A stretch of DNA of 64,000 nucleotides from Candidatus Sumerlaeota bacterium (GTDB lineage Bacteria; Sumerlaeota; Sumerlaeia; SLMS01; JAHLLQ01). The stretch is taken from positions 1 to 64,000 of the forward strand of contig JASGMJ010000003.1 of assembly GCA_030156535.1 (NCBI GenBank), given 5' to 3'. The translations under genes and the position numbers were made by a program. Below the pieces are notes generated by a model. That model ran no database searches. It was given only the letters and a program-made list of their open reading frames with translations, and was not told where the DNA came from. This document shows, piece by piece, positions 1 through 8,600 of the stretch (the stretch's first letter is position 1; every line of letters starts with the position of its first letter).

Positions 1-2
1 CG

Positions 3-530
3 AAACGCATTCTGGAACTCGGCTGCGGACTTGGTCAGTTTCTGGAGTGTTGCCGCCATCACGGCATCGAAGCCGTTGGTGTCGAGTACAGCGAAAAAGC
101 AATGCAGCGGCTGCGCCAGGAAGGCTTCGAGGTGTATCAGCACGACCTCGCCGAACCGTTGACCATGTTTCCGGACGAAAGTTTCGACGCGGTTTTTTCC
201 TTCCAAGTCATCGAGCATCTTGAACGCAAGGCGCAGGTGATGAGTCTGCGCGAATCCTATCGTGTGCTCCGCACGGGGGGGCAGATGCAGGTGGACTCGC
301 CCTGCCGCTTCTACAAGGAAGCACAGGACGCCCCCACACACATTGGCTTGCTCAGCCCGAAACAACTCCGGGATATGGCACAGGAAGCGGGCTTTTCGCG
401 TATCAACATGGGCTATAATTTGCGCCAGAAATTCGACGATATACCCGACGAAATCGTCGAGGAAATTTGGAAGAAGTATCAGCCGGATATTTTTGCGCAG
501 ACGGCCACCATTCTCGCCTACAAGGATTAG
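3..530 (+). CDS. Class I SAM-dependent methyltransferase, 5' end outside window
   Basis: Probably transfers a methyl group from S-adenosylmethionine to a sugar or lipid-linked glycan; the substrate is not visible. The frame is open from the first bases, so the N-terminus lies upstream. The glycine-rich motif I ILELGCGLGQF is at residues 3-13 of the visible part, an acidic strand-2 end (GVEYSE) follows, then FDAVFSFQVIEHL and RVLRTGGQ, a typical Methyltransf_11/23 pattern. An ATG at 102 would remove motif I and is not the start. It is followed 7 nt later by a second methyltransferase, so the two are probably co-transcribed at the edge of the polysaccharide locus. Confidence 0.85.
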   Translation, partial: KRILELGCGLGQFLECCRHHGIEAVGVEYSEKAMQRLRQEGFEVYQHDLAEPLTMFPDESFDAVFSFQVIEHLERKAQVMSLRESYRVLRTGGQMQVDSPCRFYKEAQDAPTHIGLLSPKQLRDMAQEAGFSRINMGYNLRQKFDDIPDEIVEEIWKKYQPDIFAQTATILAYKD

Positions 531-537
531 GGCGCCC

Positions 538-1371
538 ATGCAGGACAACGTCACCAATCCAGAAGAAGTTGCAAGCCTGAATGCCTCATACGGCAGTGAG
601 GGGAAACGCACGGTTCGGGACCCGCTTGCTTACACCACCGAGGCACGCCAGATCAGCGCGCGCAATACGGCTCAGCGCATTGACAATATTGTCGGCCTCC
701 AAGGCCAAAGGGTTCTGGAAATCGGATGCGGATATGGTGATCTTTCCAGCGAGATTGCCCGGAATTACGACGCGGAGGTTGTCGGGATCGATGTTCGCGA
801 CCTCCCGCAGTGGAAGGCGTTCAGTCATCCGAATCTTTCTTTTCAGCGCGTTGATCTCACCCAAAACGCGAATGTCTTTCCAGACAACAACTTCACGCGC
901 ATCATCTCACGAGCCGTCTGGGAACACATCAGGCATCCCTATACGGCTCTTTGCGAGAGCCAGCGCATGTTGCGGCCTGATGGAAAGAAGTATCTTTACG
1001 CCAATCTGTACCGTTCCTCGGTCGCCTCGCATCTCTACAAGCAGATTTACTTTCCGTGGCCGCATCTCGTTTACTCGCCAGAGACACTGGCAGCAATGCT
1101 GGGGAAGGAAGAGTTGGACTGGGCTTTCTGGGTCAACAAGTTGACTTACGCACAGTATCTCCAATACTTCAGGCAGCTCGGTTTTTACATTACCTACGAG
1201 GATTTGACAGTACGCAAGATCGATGAAGGCTTCTACAACGAGCACGAAAAAAAACTCGGGCTCTACCCCCGCTACGATCTTGCCTTGGATTTTTTCGAGG
1301 TCGTTCTGGAGTTCGAGCCCGAAAGGCCCAAAGAAGAAATTCCCGATCCTGTGTATCGGTTGAAAAGGTGA
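538..1371 (+). CDS. SAM-dependent methyltransferase (277 aa)
   Basis: A second class I methyltransferase, likely acting on a surface glycan or nucleotide sugar. VLEIGCGYG is at residues 59-67, the acidic ribose-binding loop is GIDVRD near 85, and RMLRPDGK matches the late Rossmann strand. The ATG at 538 was chosen because it lies 7 nt after the preceding stop with AGGG just upstream; the frame is open further 5' but that part overlaps the first methyltransferase. The C-terminal third (about residues 160-277) is not part of the core fold and carries aromatic-rich, charged sequence of unknown role. It converges with the heparinase gene with only 18 nt between, leaving no room for a terminator. 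Confidence 0.85.
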   Translation: MQDNVTNPEEVASLNASYGSEGKRTVRDPLAYTTEARQISARNTAQRIDNIVGLQGQRVLEIGCGYGDLSSEIARNYDAEVVGIDVRDLPQWKAFSHPNLSFQRVDLTQNANVFPDNNFTRIISRAVWEHIRHPYTALCESQRMLRPDGKKYLYANLYRSSVASHLYKQIYFPWPHLVYSPETLAAMLGKEELDWAFWVNKLTYAQYLQYFRQLGFYITYEDLTVRKIDEGFYNEHEKKLGLYPRYDLALDFFEVVLEFEPERPKEEIPDPVYRLKR

Positions 1372-1389
1372 GTTCGGCCTTCCCCTCGG

Positions 1390-3237
1390 TCATTCGGCAG
1401 GATGCAGTTCTATTCTGAAGTGCGTCTCGCCCTCGGGTGATGGGTGGCTGAAAACCAGTGTGTGGCAGGGAGTAAGCACAGTGAATTCAACTGAGCGCCA
1501 GCCCAAAATAGGGTCCTCGGAACCGGTAAAGAGTTGAATCGAGGATGGTGCCGTTGGGGTTGATTTAATTGTCATATAGGCACCATCGCTTGCTCGAACC
1601 GTAACGCCACACTGATCTGGATCAATGGTGATTTGCTTGTCTACTGGTATCTGGAAATAGGTACGGCGCTCTGTGGTGGAGGCATGCTCACCGATAGACT
1701 TGATGACGTCGAAAAGCTCGATTGCATAGGGCTGGTGATATTCCAATTTCCTCTCGATCTCCCAGCCGTCGAAAACGGTCGTTCGCCCCCGCACATAACT
1801 CATTTCAGGCCCAGAGCCATAGGCAACGATACCGGTCCCCGGAGGCGCGACTTCGGGGAGCCTTTTGGCTGATGCTCCCACGATGGCTGGAACATTGTGG
1901 GCTGCGTTTGATCGGACATAAATTCGTTTGGGGTCTTTCTCCATGTAATAGTAGAGTCCTGAATCTATGAGCCAATCTTCTCCCAGTCCGTAAAGAACGA
2001 AGGACAAATCGTCATCCTGACGATGATAGTGAGAAATAAATCCGCACTTGAAAAAGATGTAAATCGTGTCCTTGAAGCTTTCGGAATCGTGCCACTTGTC
2101 ACGGAATACAGCGTAGCCCGACAGAGGAAAAAACTCCACGGCTTTGGATGGTGGCTTCCCCAAGGTTCCATTCGTTGCGGCATATTGGAGGTAAGGGAAA
2201 CTGAAGAAGGGGCGGACTCGATGGGGATTGGGGCGCGCGAGAACAGTGTCTCCCACGGGAGGGAGTGTTCCGTCGGGTTTCGTGATAAACGCCGTGTAAT
2301 AATTGGCTCGGTCGAGAATTCCATCAAGGTGGCCGAGGTTGTCAGCATCGCCGAATTCGACGTATGTTGCCCGCAGGGAATCCAGTTTACTACTGAGCCA
2401 GAGATGGTAGGCTGGGCTATTTTCGACGTGAACCCCCTCTTCGGTGAACATGAAGTCGATCTCGTCCTTGAGGCGGCTCCGTGCTATTCGGAGAAGTTGC
2501 TCCGAGCCCTCCATCTCGGGGTACATTTGAACAGTTGCGTAGAGCGTTTCCGCCTGATCAAAACCATGATTGGTGAATTTGCTAAAAAAAGTTTCGTCGG
2601 CAAGTACAAGGCAGTGAGTATAAATGAGCTTAAGAAAATCGGCTATTGTTTCGTCGGCGACATAGGACTTTTCCTTTGAAATCTCAAATAGTGCTGTAAG
2701 GCGTTTCAAGCGATATGCTGTTCCTTGGTCATTCCAGGAAAACTCCGAAGGAAAGTCTTCTGCATAGTTGTGTTTGGCCCATGACTTTACGATATCGAGT
2801 GCCTTGGCCAAGTATCTGTCGTCGCCGCCTTCCTGATATGCAGCAATGAGATACTCAACGGTGGAGAGGTGATGATGATACCACTCCCATGTATTGTTTG
2901 TGAAAGGGTTTTCATTCCATTCGAGAGGTCCCTTTTTCTCAAAGGCCTCGAAGTTTGGATACTTGTATGTTCCTTCAAGGATGGCACGGCCGTTGGCAGC
3001 TTTCCACTCACCGGAGAATCGCGAGCGAAAGTCTTCAATGTATTTTGGAGAGGGTCTCGTTCGGAAGTAGGGTGCTGCTTCCAAAGCGCTCAAAGTATTT
3101 CCATTGATCGTGTAGAGGGGGGTTGCCGCGACCAAGGAACTAGCCGTTTCCTGCCAAGGTTGGACTTGAGCTAATGCTGTTGCGGGAGCGAACCACGCGA
3201 GAATGAGAAAAAGCAGGATGATGATGAGTTTTTTCAT
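1390..3237 (-). CDS. Secreted heparinase II/III-like polysaccharide lyase (615 aa)
   Basis: Predicted exported lyase that cleaves an acidic polysaccharide by beta-elimination. Residues 1-24 form a clear Sec signal peptide (MKKLIIILLFLILAWFAPAT start, Ala-rich end). The N-terminal half is an alpha-helical alginate-lyase/heparinase toroid with FTNHGFDQAE near residue 222 and SPAYH near 277. The C-terminal beta-rich domain has YHRQDDDLSF near 405, the usual His of the heparinase II/III active site and fold. Length fits the family. It is the last gene of a minus-strand run after the fusion protein and the double glycosyltransferase. A lyase inside an export locus often edits or releases the polymer, as AlgL does in alginate export; that role is inference. 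Confidence 0.85.
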   Translation of the reverse strand: MKKLIIILLFLILAWFAPATALAQVQPWQETASSLVAATPLYTINGNTLSALEAAPYFRTRPSPKYIEDFRSRFSGEWKAANGRAILEGTYKYPNFEAFEKKGPLEWNENPFTNNTWEWYHHHLSTVEYLIAAYQEGGDDRYLAKALDIVKSWAKHNYAEDFPSEFSWNDQGTAYRLKRLTALFEISKEKSYVADETIADFLKLIYTHCLVLADETFFSKFTNHGFDQAETLYATVQMYPEMEGSEQLLRIARSRLKDEIDFMFTEEGVHVENSPAYHLWLSSKLDSLRATYVEFGDADNLGHLDGILDRANYYTAFITKPDGTLPPVGDTVLARPNPHRVRPFFSFPYLQYAATNGTLGKPPSKAVEFFPLSGYAVFRDKWHDSESFKDTIYIFFKCGFISHYHRQDDDLSFVLYGLGEDWLIDSGLYYYMEKDPKRIYVRSNAAHNVPAIVGASAKRLPEVAPPGTGIVAYGSGPEMSYVRGRTTVFDGWEIERKLEYHQPYAIELFDVIKSIGEHASTTERRTYFQIPVDKQITIDPDQCGVTVRASDGAYMTIKSTPTAPSSIQLFTGSEDPILGWRSVEFTVLTPCHTLVFSHPSPEGETHFRIELHPAE

Positions 3238-3246
3238 CGTTGGCTT

Positions 3247-5580
3247 TTACCCGCGGGCTGCGAGTGAGGCGTTTTGCCCGCACGCCCCCAGCCACTTCAT
3301 GATGTTGGGTTCCCAGTGGAGTTCCCTGTAGGCAAGGCTCATGCAGCGGCGAGCTATGGTAGCTTTGTCGGCGGCAGCGGATGCAGCGTGCAAGCAGATT
3401 TCGGCGAGGGGGAGGGTGGTGGCGTCGGTGGTGTCGAGCACGGCGGCGGGGAGCACCATGCCGGCGTTCTCGGCCGAGGCCAGGGCGCTGGAGTCGCCGA
3501 CGCAATCGGTCATCAGGACGGGGAGGCCGGCGGCGAGGTATTCGCCAAACTTGGTGGGCGAGGAGACGCGGTTGACCGGGTCGTCGCGGCGCAGCAGGAC
3601 GCCGACGTGGGCGGCGCGCAGGCGGCGGGGCACCTCGTCGTGGGGGACTTCGGTGAGGGTGAAGGCCTCGGCAGGGAGCCCGAACTCGGTGGCCCAGGTG
3701 TGGACTTTGGGGTGGTCGGCCTGGGGGACGAGCAGGAGGAAGCGGCAGCGGGCGTCGTGGCGGTGCAGGGCGGCGAACAGGGCGACCATTTCGCGGCCGC
3801 ATTGCCATCCGGCCATCGTGCCGGCGTAGGCGAAGACGAGGGTGTCGTCTGCGTCGGGTGTGGCGTGGGGGGCGGCGCGCAGGAAACGTTCGTCGGAGAC
3901 GCAGCAGGGGACGAGGACGTGGGGCACGCCGGGGTCGCCGTACTTGGCGTCGTAGTGGGCGCGCATGGCGTGTGAGACGAAGACGTTGAGATCGGTCTCG
4001 CGCAGGAGTTTCCGCTCGGTGCGTTCCATGGCGCGGATGCGGTTCTCGTGGGCGCCGTTCATGCGCTCTTCCTCGGGGATGACGCCGTGCCAGTCGATGG
4101 AGAAGAGGACGGCGGGGCGTTGCGGCTTGGCGAGGGCGGCGAGGCGGCCGCAGTAGAGGGCTTCGGCGTGGAGGACGTCGATGGCGTGGGTGTCGATGAG
4201 GCGGACGAGTTGCTGGAGCGGTTCGGCGAATTCGCGTGCGCCGGCGTCGATGGCGAAGAAGTCGGTGACGGGGAGGAAGTGGGTGTGGGCGCCGAGGGCG
4301 GCGAGTTCACGGGCGTGGGCGTCGAGGACGCCTTCGTCGCCGGTGTGGGGGATGAGGCAGGCGAGGTGGACGGTGCAGCCTGCCTGGACGAGTGCCTTGA
4401 TTTCCTGTTCGACGCGGATGCGATAGCCGCCGCGGTTGCCCGGGGGGATGTAGGCCAGGATGAGGAAGGTGGGGAGGATGGTGCGTTTGGCGTGCGTGGC
4501 GTGGTCTGTCGGGAGGACGATGGGATTGGGGGGGCGGTGGCAGGCCTGGAGGATCAGGGATTCGAGGCGTGCGCCGATGACGGCGTTGTCGAAGCGTGTT
4601 TGCGAGAAGTTGGCTGCGTAGGCGGATTCGGCGGCGAAGGCTTCGGGCGCGGTGTGTCGCCGGATCATGTCGGCGAGTGTGGCGACGGTGGAGGCGACGT
4701 ACTTGGGCGGATAGATGCGGTCGGCGCCGGTCCAGTTTCGGATGGCGGGGACGCATCCGGCGGCCATGCCCTCGGCGACGGCCTGGTGGGAGCCTTCGAA
4801 GTCGCTGACGGAGAGGATGTGGCCGACGCGTGCGTACCATTGGGGCATGTCGGGGCCGTGGGGGTCGAAGAAGACGCGGTCGCGCAGGCCGGCCTGGTCG
4901 ATGGCGTGGTAGACGGTGTCGTACCATTCCATTTCGCTCTTGCGGGCGTGCATCCAGGGGTAGTCTTCGGGGCGGTTGCCCTTGATGCGCAGGGTGTAGG
5001 CGTCGTCGTGGCGCAGGAGTTCCTGGAGGATGGCGACGGCGAGGTCGATGCGTTTGCGGGCGGGTACCATGCCGACAAAGCCGAGGGTGTGGCGGGCGGC
5101 GGTGTCCTGGCGCTTTTGTTCGACGCCGGCAGCGAGGGCGCCGGTGGCGTCGATGGGGTTGTAGACGAGGGCGGCGCGGTCGCGCAGGACGGGGAACTGG
5201 GCGCGCATCCAGTCGTAGATGTGCTGGGTGATGAGGACGAGTTTGTCGACGCGGCTCCAGTCGGTGCGGTAGATGAAGTCGAGGCGTTCGCGTGCCCACA
5301 TTTCCTGGAGGTGGAGACGGACGAGGAGGCGCTGGTCGTCGCGCTTGTGGTGGGAGTACCAGACGGCGTTGCCGAGCGCCCATTCACAGAAGATGACGTT
5401 GGCCCAGGCGAGGTTGCGTTCCGCCTCCTTGGTGTCGGTGAGGTGGTGGCCCTGGTGGTGTTCGAGGCGGACGTCGTAGAGTTCGCTGGCCTGGCAGCGC
5501 TCGATGAGCGGCGTGAGGAACTTGAAATCATGCCCTGCAAAGAGCAGGTTGATCTTCTTTGGATGTCGCAGGATTGCCAT
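3247..5580 (-). CDS. Tandem two-domain glycosyltransferase (777 aa)
   Basis: Two GT-B glycosyltransferase units in one chain, probably adding successive sugars to the polymer. Unit 1 (about residues 5-340) has FVGMVPARKRIDLAVAIL and SDFEGSHQAVAEGMAAG, a GT4-like nucleotide-binding end. Unit 2 (about 365-770) has NRGGYRIRVEQEIKAL at its N-terminus and AAGLPVLMTDCVGDS near its end. The frame can be extended to a TTG at 5598, but the ATG at 5580 is the better start codon; neither has a strong Shine-Dalgarno. It lies 31 nt after the fusion gene and 9 nt before the lyase gene, so the three are probably one transcript. Donor and acceptor sugars cannot be read from sequence. Confidence 0.82.
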   Translation of the reverse strand: MAILRHPKKINLLFAGHDFKFLTPLIERCQASELYDVRLEHHQGHHLTDTKEAERNLAWANVIFCEWALGNAVWYSHHKRDDQRLLVRLHLQEMWARERLDFIYRTDWSRVDKLVLITQHIYDWMRAQFPVLRDRAALVYNPIDATGALAAGVEQKRQDTAARHTLGFVGMVPARKRIDLAVAILQELLRHDDAYTLRIKGNRPEDYPWMHARKSEMEWYDTVYHAIDQAGLRDRVFFDPHGPDMPQWYARVGHILSVSDFEGSHQAVAEGMAAGCVPAIRNWTGADRIYPPKYVASTVATLADMIRRHTAPEAFAAESAYAANFSQTRFDNAVIGARLESLILQACHRPPNPIVLPTDHATHAKRTILPTFLILAYIPPGNRGGYRIRVEQEIKALVQAGCTVHLACLIPHTGDEGVLDAHARELAALGAHTHFLPVTDFFAIDAGAREFAEPLQQLVRLIDTHAIDVLHAEALYCGRLAALAKPQRPAVLFSIDWHGVIPEEERMNGAHENRIRAMERTERKLLRETDLNVFVSHAMRAHYDAKYGDPGVPHVLVPCCVSDERFLRAAPHATPDADDTLVFAYAGTMAGWQCGREMVALFAALHRHDARCRFLLLVPQADHPKVHTWATEFGLPAEAFTLTEVPHDEVPRRLRAAHVGVLLRRDDPVNRVSSPTKFGEYLAAGLPVLMTDCVGDSSALASAENAGMVLPAAVLDTTDATTLPLAEICLHAASAAADKATIARRCMSLAYRELHWEPNIMKWLGACGQNASLAARG

Positions 5581-5611
5581 GGCTTTTTGTTTCGCCAACC
5601 GTGGGTTGGGG

Positions 5612-8600
5612 TTACTCTGGAGTGATCATCAGTTCCTGATTTTCCGCGACTTCGTATCCGTACCGGCACAGAACGGAATAGGGAAGACGCGCGAGGTTCT
5701 CGCCATATGCGTCTTCGAGGAGTTGGGACGACAAGACTGATGATCGTGCAACCAGAGTACCCGATAGGACGGTGTCGGTGGGCAAGCCCCAATTCTTTTG
5801 GGTATTTTCGTTTCCGGGCGATGGTGGCAGGGTGCCGGTGATGGTGGTCTCGGGGTCGCCCATGACGGAGTGGCGGGCGTCGAGCATGTAGTTCGCGCCG
5901 TAGGCGCGGCGTGTGTCGCACAGGGCGATGATGGACTCGGGGAACCGGGCGTCGATCAGGGCCGGGATATTGTGCAGGGGAAGAGTGATGGTGTCGAACC
6001 CTGCGCGTTCGAGTGCCTGACGATGGGCGAGGACTTGCGCGTCGTGGGCCTCGATGCCGGGAACGAGGACGTTGGCCGGGCGGACACTCTGGGCGGCCAT
6101 TGCGCGGGCAAAGGAGTCGGGGTCGCCGGCGGGGTGGGCGACGACAACGATGGGAGGAGCGTCGAAGCTCTCGGTAGGCAGGCCGATCACCTCGCAGATG
6201 GTCTTCATGCGATGGGCGTAGGTGTGGCTGGAGTAGGTGTGACGGATGCCCTTTGCGGAGAGGTTGTACCAGGCGTCGTCGTCGGCGAACAGAGGAGCGA
6301 GGGCGGCACGGACCTGCTCAGCGGTTTCCACCTGGGGAACCAGCGAGCCAAAGAAGCGTTCGATGCCGAGCGATGGTGTTGTGACGACGGGCGTGCCGCA
6401 GGCGAGGAGTTCGAAGACCCGGCGCGAGAACATGGTGGGGGAATCATAGACGGAGTTGACGTTGAGGAAGGCGCGATAGCGCCGGTACGCGCGGATCATT
6501 TCGTCGTAGCTGAGCTTGCCGCGGATGTGCGGCTGGAGGTCGGCCGGGAACTCAAAGCGCTTTGCCTGGGGGCCGGTGGTGCCGTGCATCCGGTCGAAGA
6601 TGTCGAGCCCGAACTCGGTGGATGCGCGCAGCATGACGTCCATCCAATCACGGCGTTTCGCATACTCGTCGGCGTAGTAGGTGCCGGCAAAGCAGGTTTT
6701 GCGCAGGCGTTCCTGCTCCATCATGGGGTTGTGGATGGCGGGCTGGGCGGCAAAGGCGAGTGCCTCGATGCGGCGCACGTTCGGGCAGCGTTCGCGATAG
6801 CGCGGGATGCAGTTGGCGTCGGTGGTGAAGACGTACTGGAATTCGCTGGCGCGGTCGACAAAGCGGTCGAAATTCGGCGGGTCTTCCTTGTTCCAGAAGA
6901 CAGTGGGGATGTCGAGCTTGTGGCACCAGGCGAGGACGTCGGCGAGCTCATTGCCGGGAGGCGCGTTGTACTTCGCGACGCGGTAGAGCCAGGCGTCCTT
7001 GTTGCCGTGCCACGCGGACTCAACAAAGAGGAAGTCGATGTCCCCCTCGCTCATCAGCTCCAGCCAGTTGTCGGGGCGGATGGGAATGAGCTCGCATTCG
7101 GGGGCGAAGCAGGCGTGGGTGAAGTCGTCGAGGATGGAGGCGACCCGGAGTTTGCGGCGGGCGTTGCGCGGCTGTGTTTCAAAGGGGAGCGGCTCGATAC
7201 TGGCCGTGGTGTCGATGCTGACGGGGAGCTTGGCGGAAGGCTCGCCCGATGTGCTGGTGCGCGTGGGTTCCGGGGGGCTGGGTGCCTTCGGCGGAGTGGG
7301 TGCGGGAGCAGGTTTGGCCGCGGGAGTGGGTGCGGGAGCAGGTGTGGCCGTGGGAGTGGGTGCGGGAGCAGGTGTGGCCGTGGGAGTAGGGTTGAACTGC
7401 ACTTGGGGCGGCGGGGGCGTGGCGGCCACGGCGGCTGGCTCGGCCATGATGTTGCCGCCTTCGCGGCGCTGACGCAGGCCCTCGCGGGCGATACGGTAGA
7501 CATCGGCGGGGAGGCGCAGGGTGTTCATGCCCGGACGGAAAATGGCGCGCAGAGTTGTACGTCCGAACTGATAGCTGACCGAGTTGCGGATTCGGTTGTA
7601 GTTGTCGTGTTTGCGCGTGTTTTCGGCATAGAGGCGCCGGACCTCGGCGTCGCTGTTGGCGGCCTGCTGCTTGAGGGAATGGCAGCGTGCTTCAAGGCTG
7701 GAGGCCAGGGAGTTGGCCTCGCGCAATTGTCTGGCGGTGTCTTCGAGCGCCCGTGCTTTCTCGCGCATTTCCTGAAGATAGGATTCGCTGCTTGCCCTGA
7801 GTTTGTTGAGCTGTGTTTCGGCCTGGGCGAGACGTGCCTTGTGGCTGGCTGCTTCGGCCTGCGCCGCGCTGCTTTCGGATTGGGCGAGCCGCAGGGCGTT
7901 GGTGCGTTGGACGGCCTCGTCTTCAAGGACGCGAATTCGTTCGAGGGCGTCCGCGAGTTGCGCGTCGTTTTTCTTCAGGGTTTCCTGGGCTTGCCTGATT
8001 TCGGCGCGCAGGGCCTCGGCCTGCTGGTCCTTGCGTTTGAGGTCGTCTTCGAGTGTTTCGATCCAGGAGGTGGCATCGGCAAGGGCGCGTTTCTCGCGGC
8101 TTAGTTTTGCTTCGAGTTGAGTTGACTTCGCGTGGGCCGCGGCGTGCTCGCGTTCGAGAGTGCGCAAGCTCGACGTCAGCGCTTCAATTTCGCGCGCGTG
8201 GACTGCCTTCTCCGTCTCCATCTGTGAACGGAGACTTTGAAGCTGGGAGTCGGCGGCTTGGGCGCGGCTCTCGGCCTCGCGCAGTTCGCGGGCCCATTTC
8301 GCAACGGTCTGATCGTGTATGGAGGCGTGCTCTTTGCTGATGCGCAGGAGCTCGTGTGCGTGTTCGTCGCGCAGTTGCTGAAGACGTGATTCGAGTCCTT
8401 CGCGCAGTGCTTTTTTTGCGGCGATCTTTTCTCGAAGGGCTTGAACTTCTGTCTGGAGAGCACCCCGTTCCTTCACCGCAGCATCGAGTTTGTCGTTCAG
8501 GTGCTTGAGTTCTGTTTCGCGGGCTTGAAGGAGGGCCGCCGTTTCGCTGGCTTTGGCGTGCAGGGCACGTGCTTCTTGTTCAAGGGCGGAACGGGCGGCC

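Noticed and set aside
4048-5625. 525-codon plus-strand frame
   Set aside because: Reverse shadow of the tandem glycosyltransferase, with no recognisable motif.
7291-7380. CRISPR-like regular repeats
   Set aside because: 30-bp units without spacers, in frame and coding a Pro/Ala linker.
5798-8104. Long plus-strand frame opposite the coiled-coil gene
   Set aside because: Its sequence is low-complexity Gly/Val/Glu/Ala typical of the reverse of GC-rich codons; the minus-strand gene has clear methyltransferase and GT motifs.
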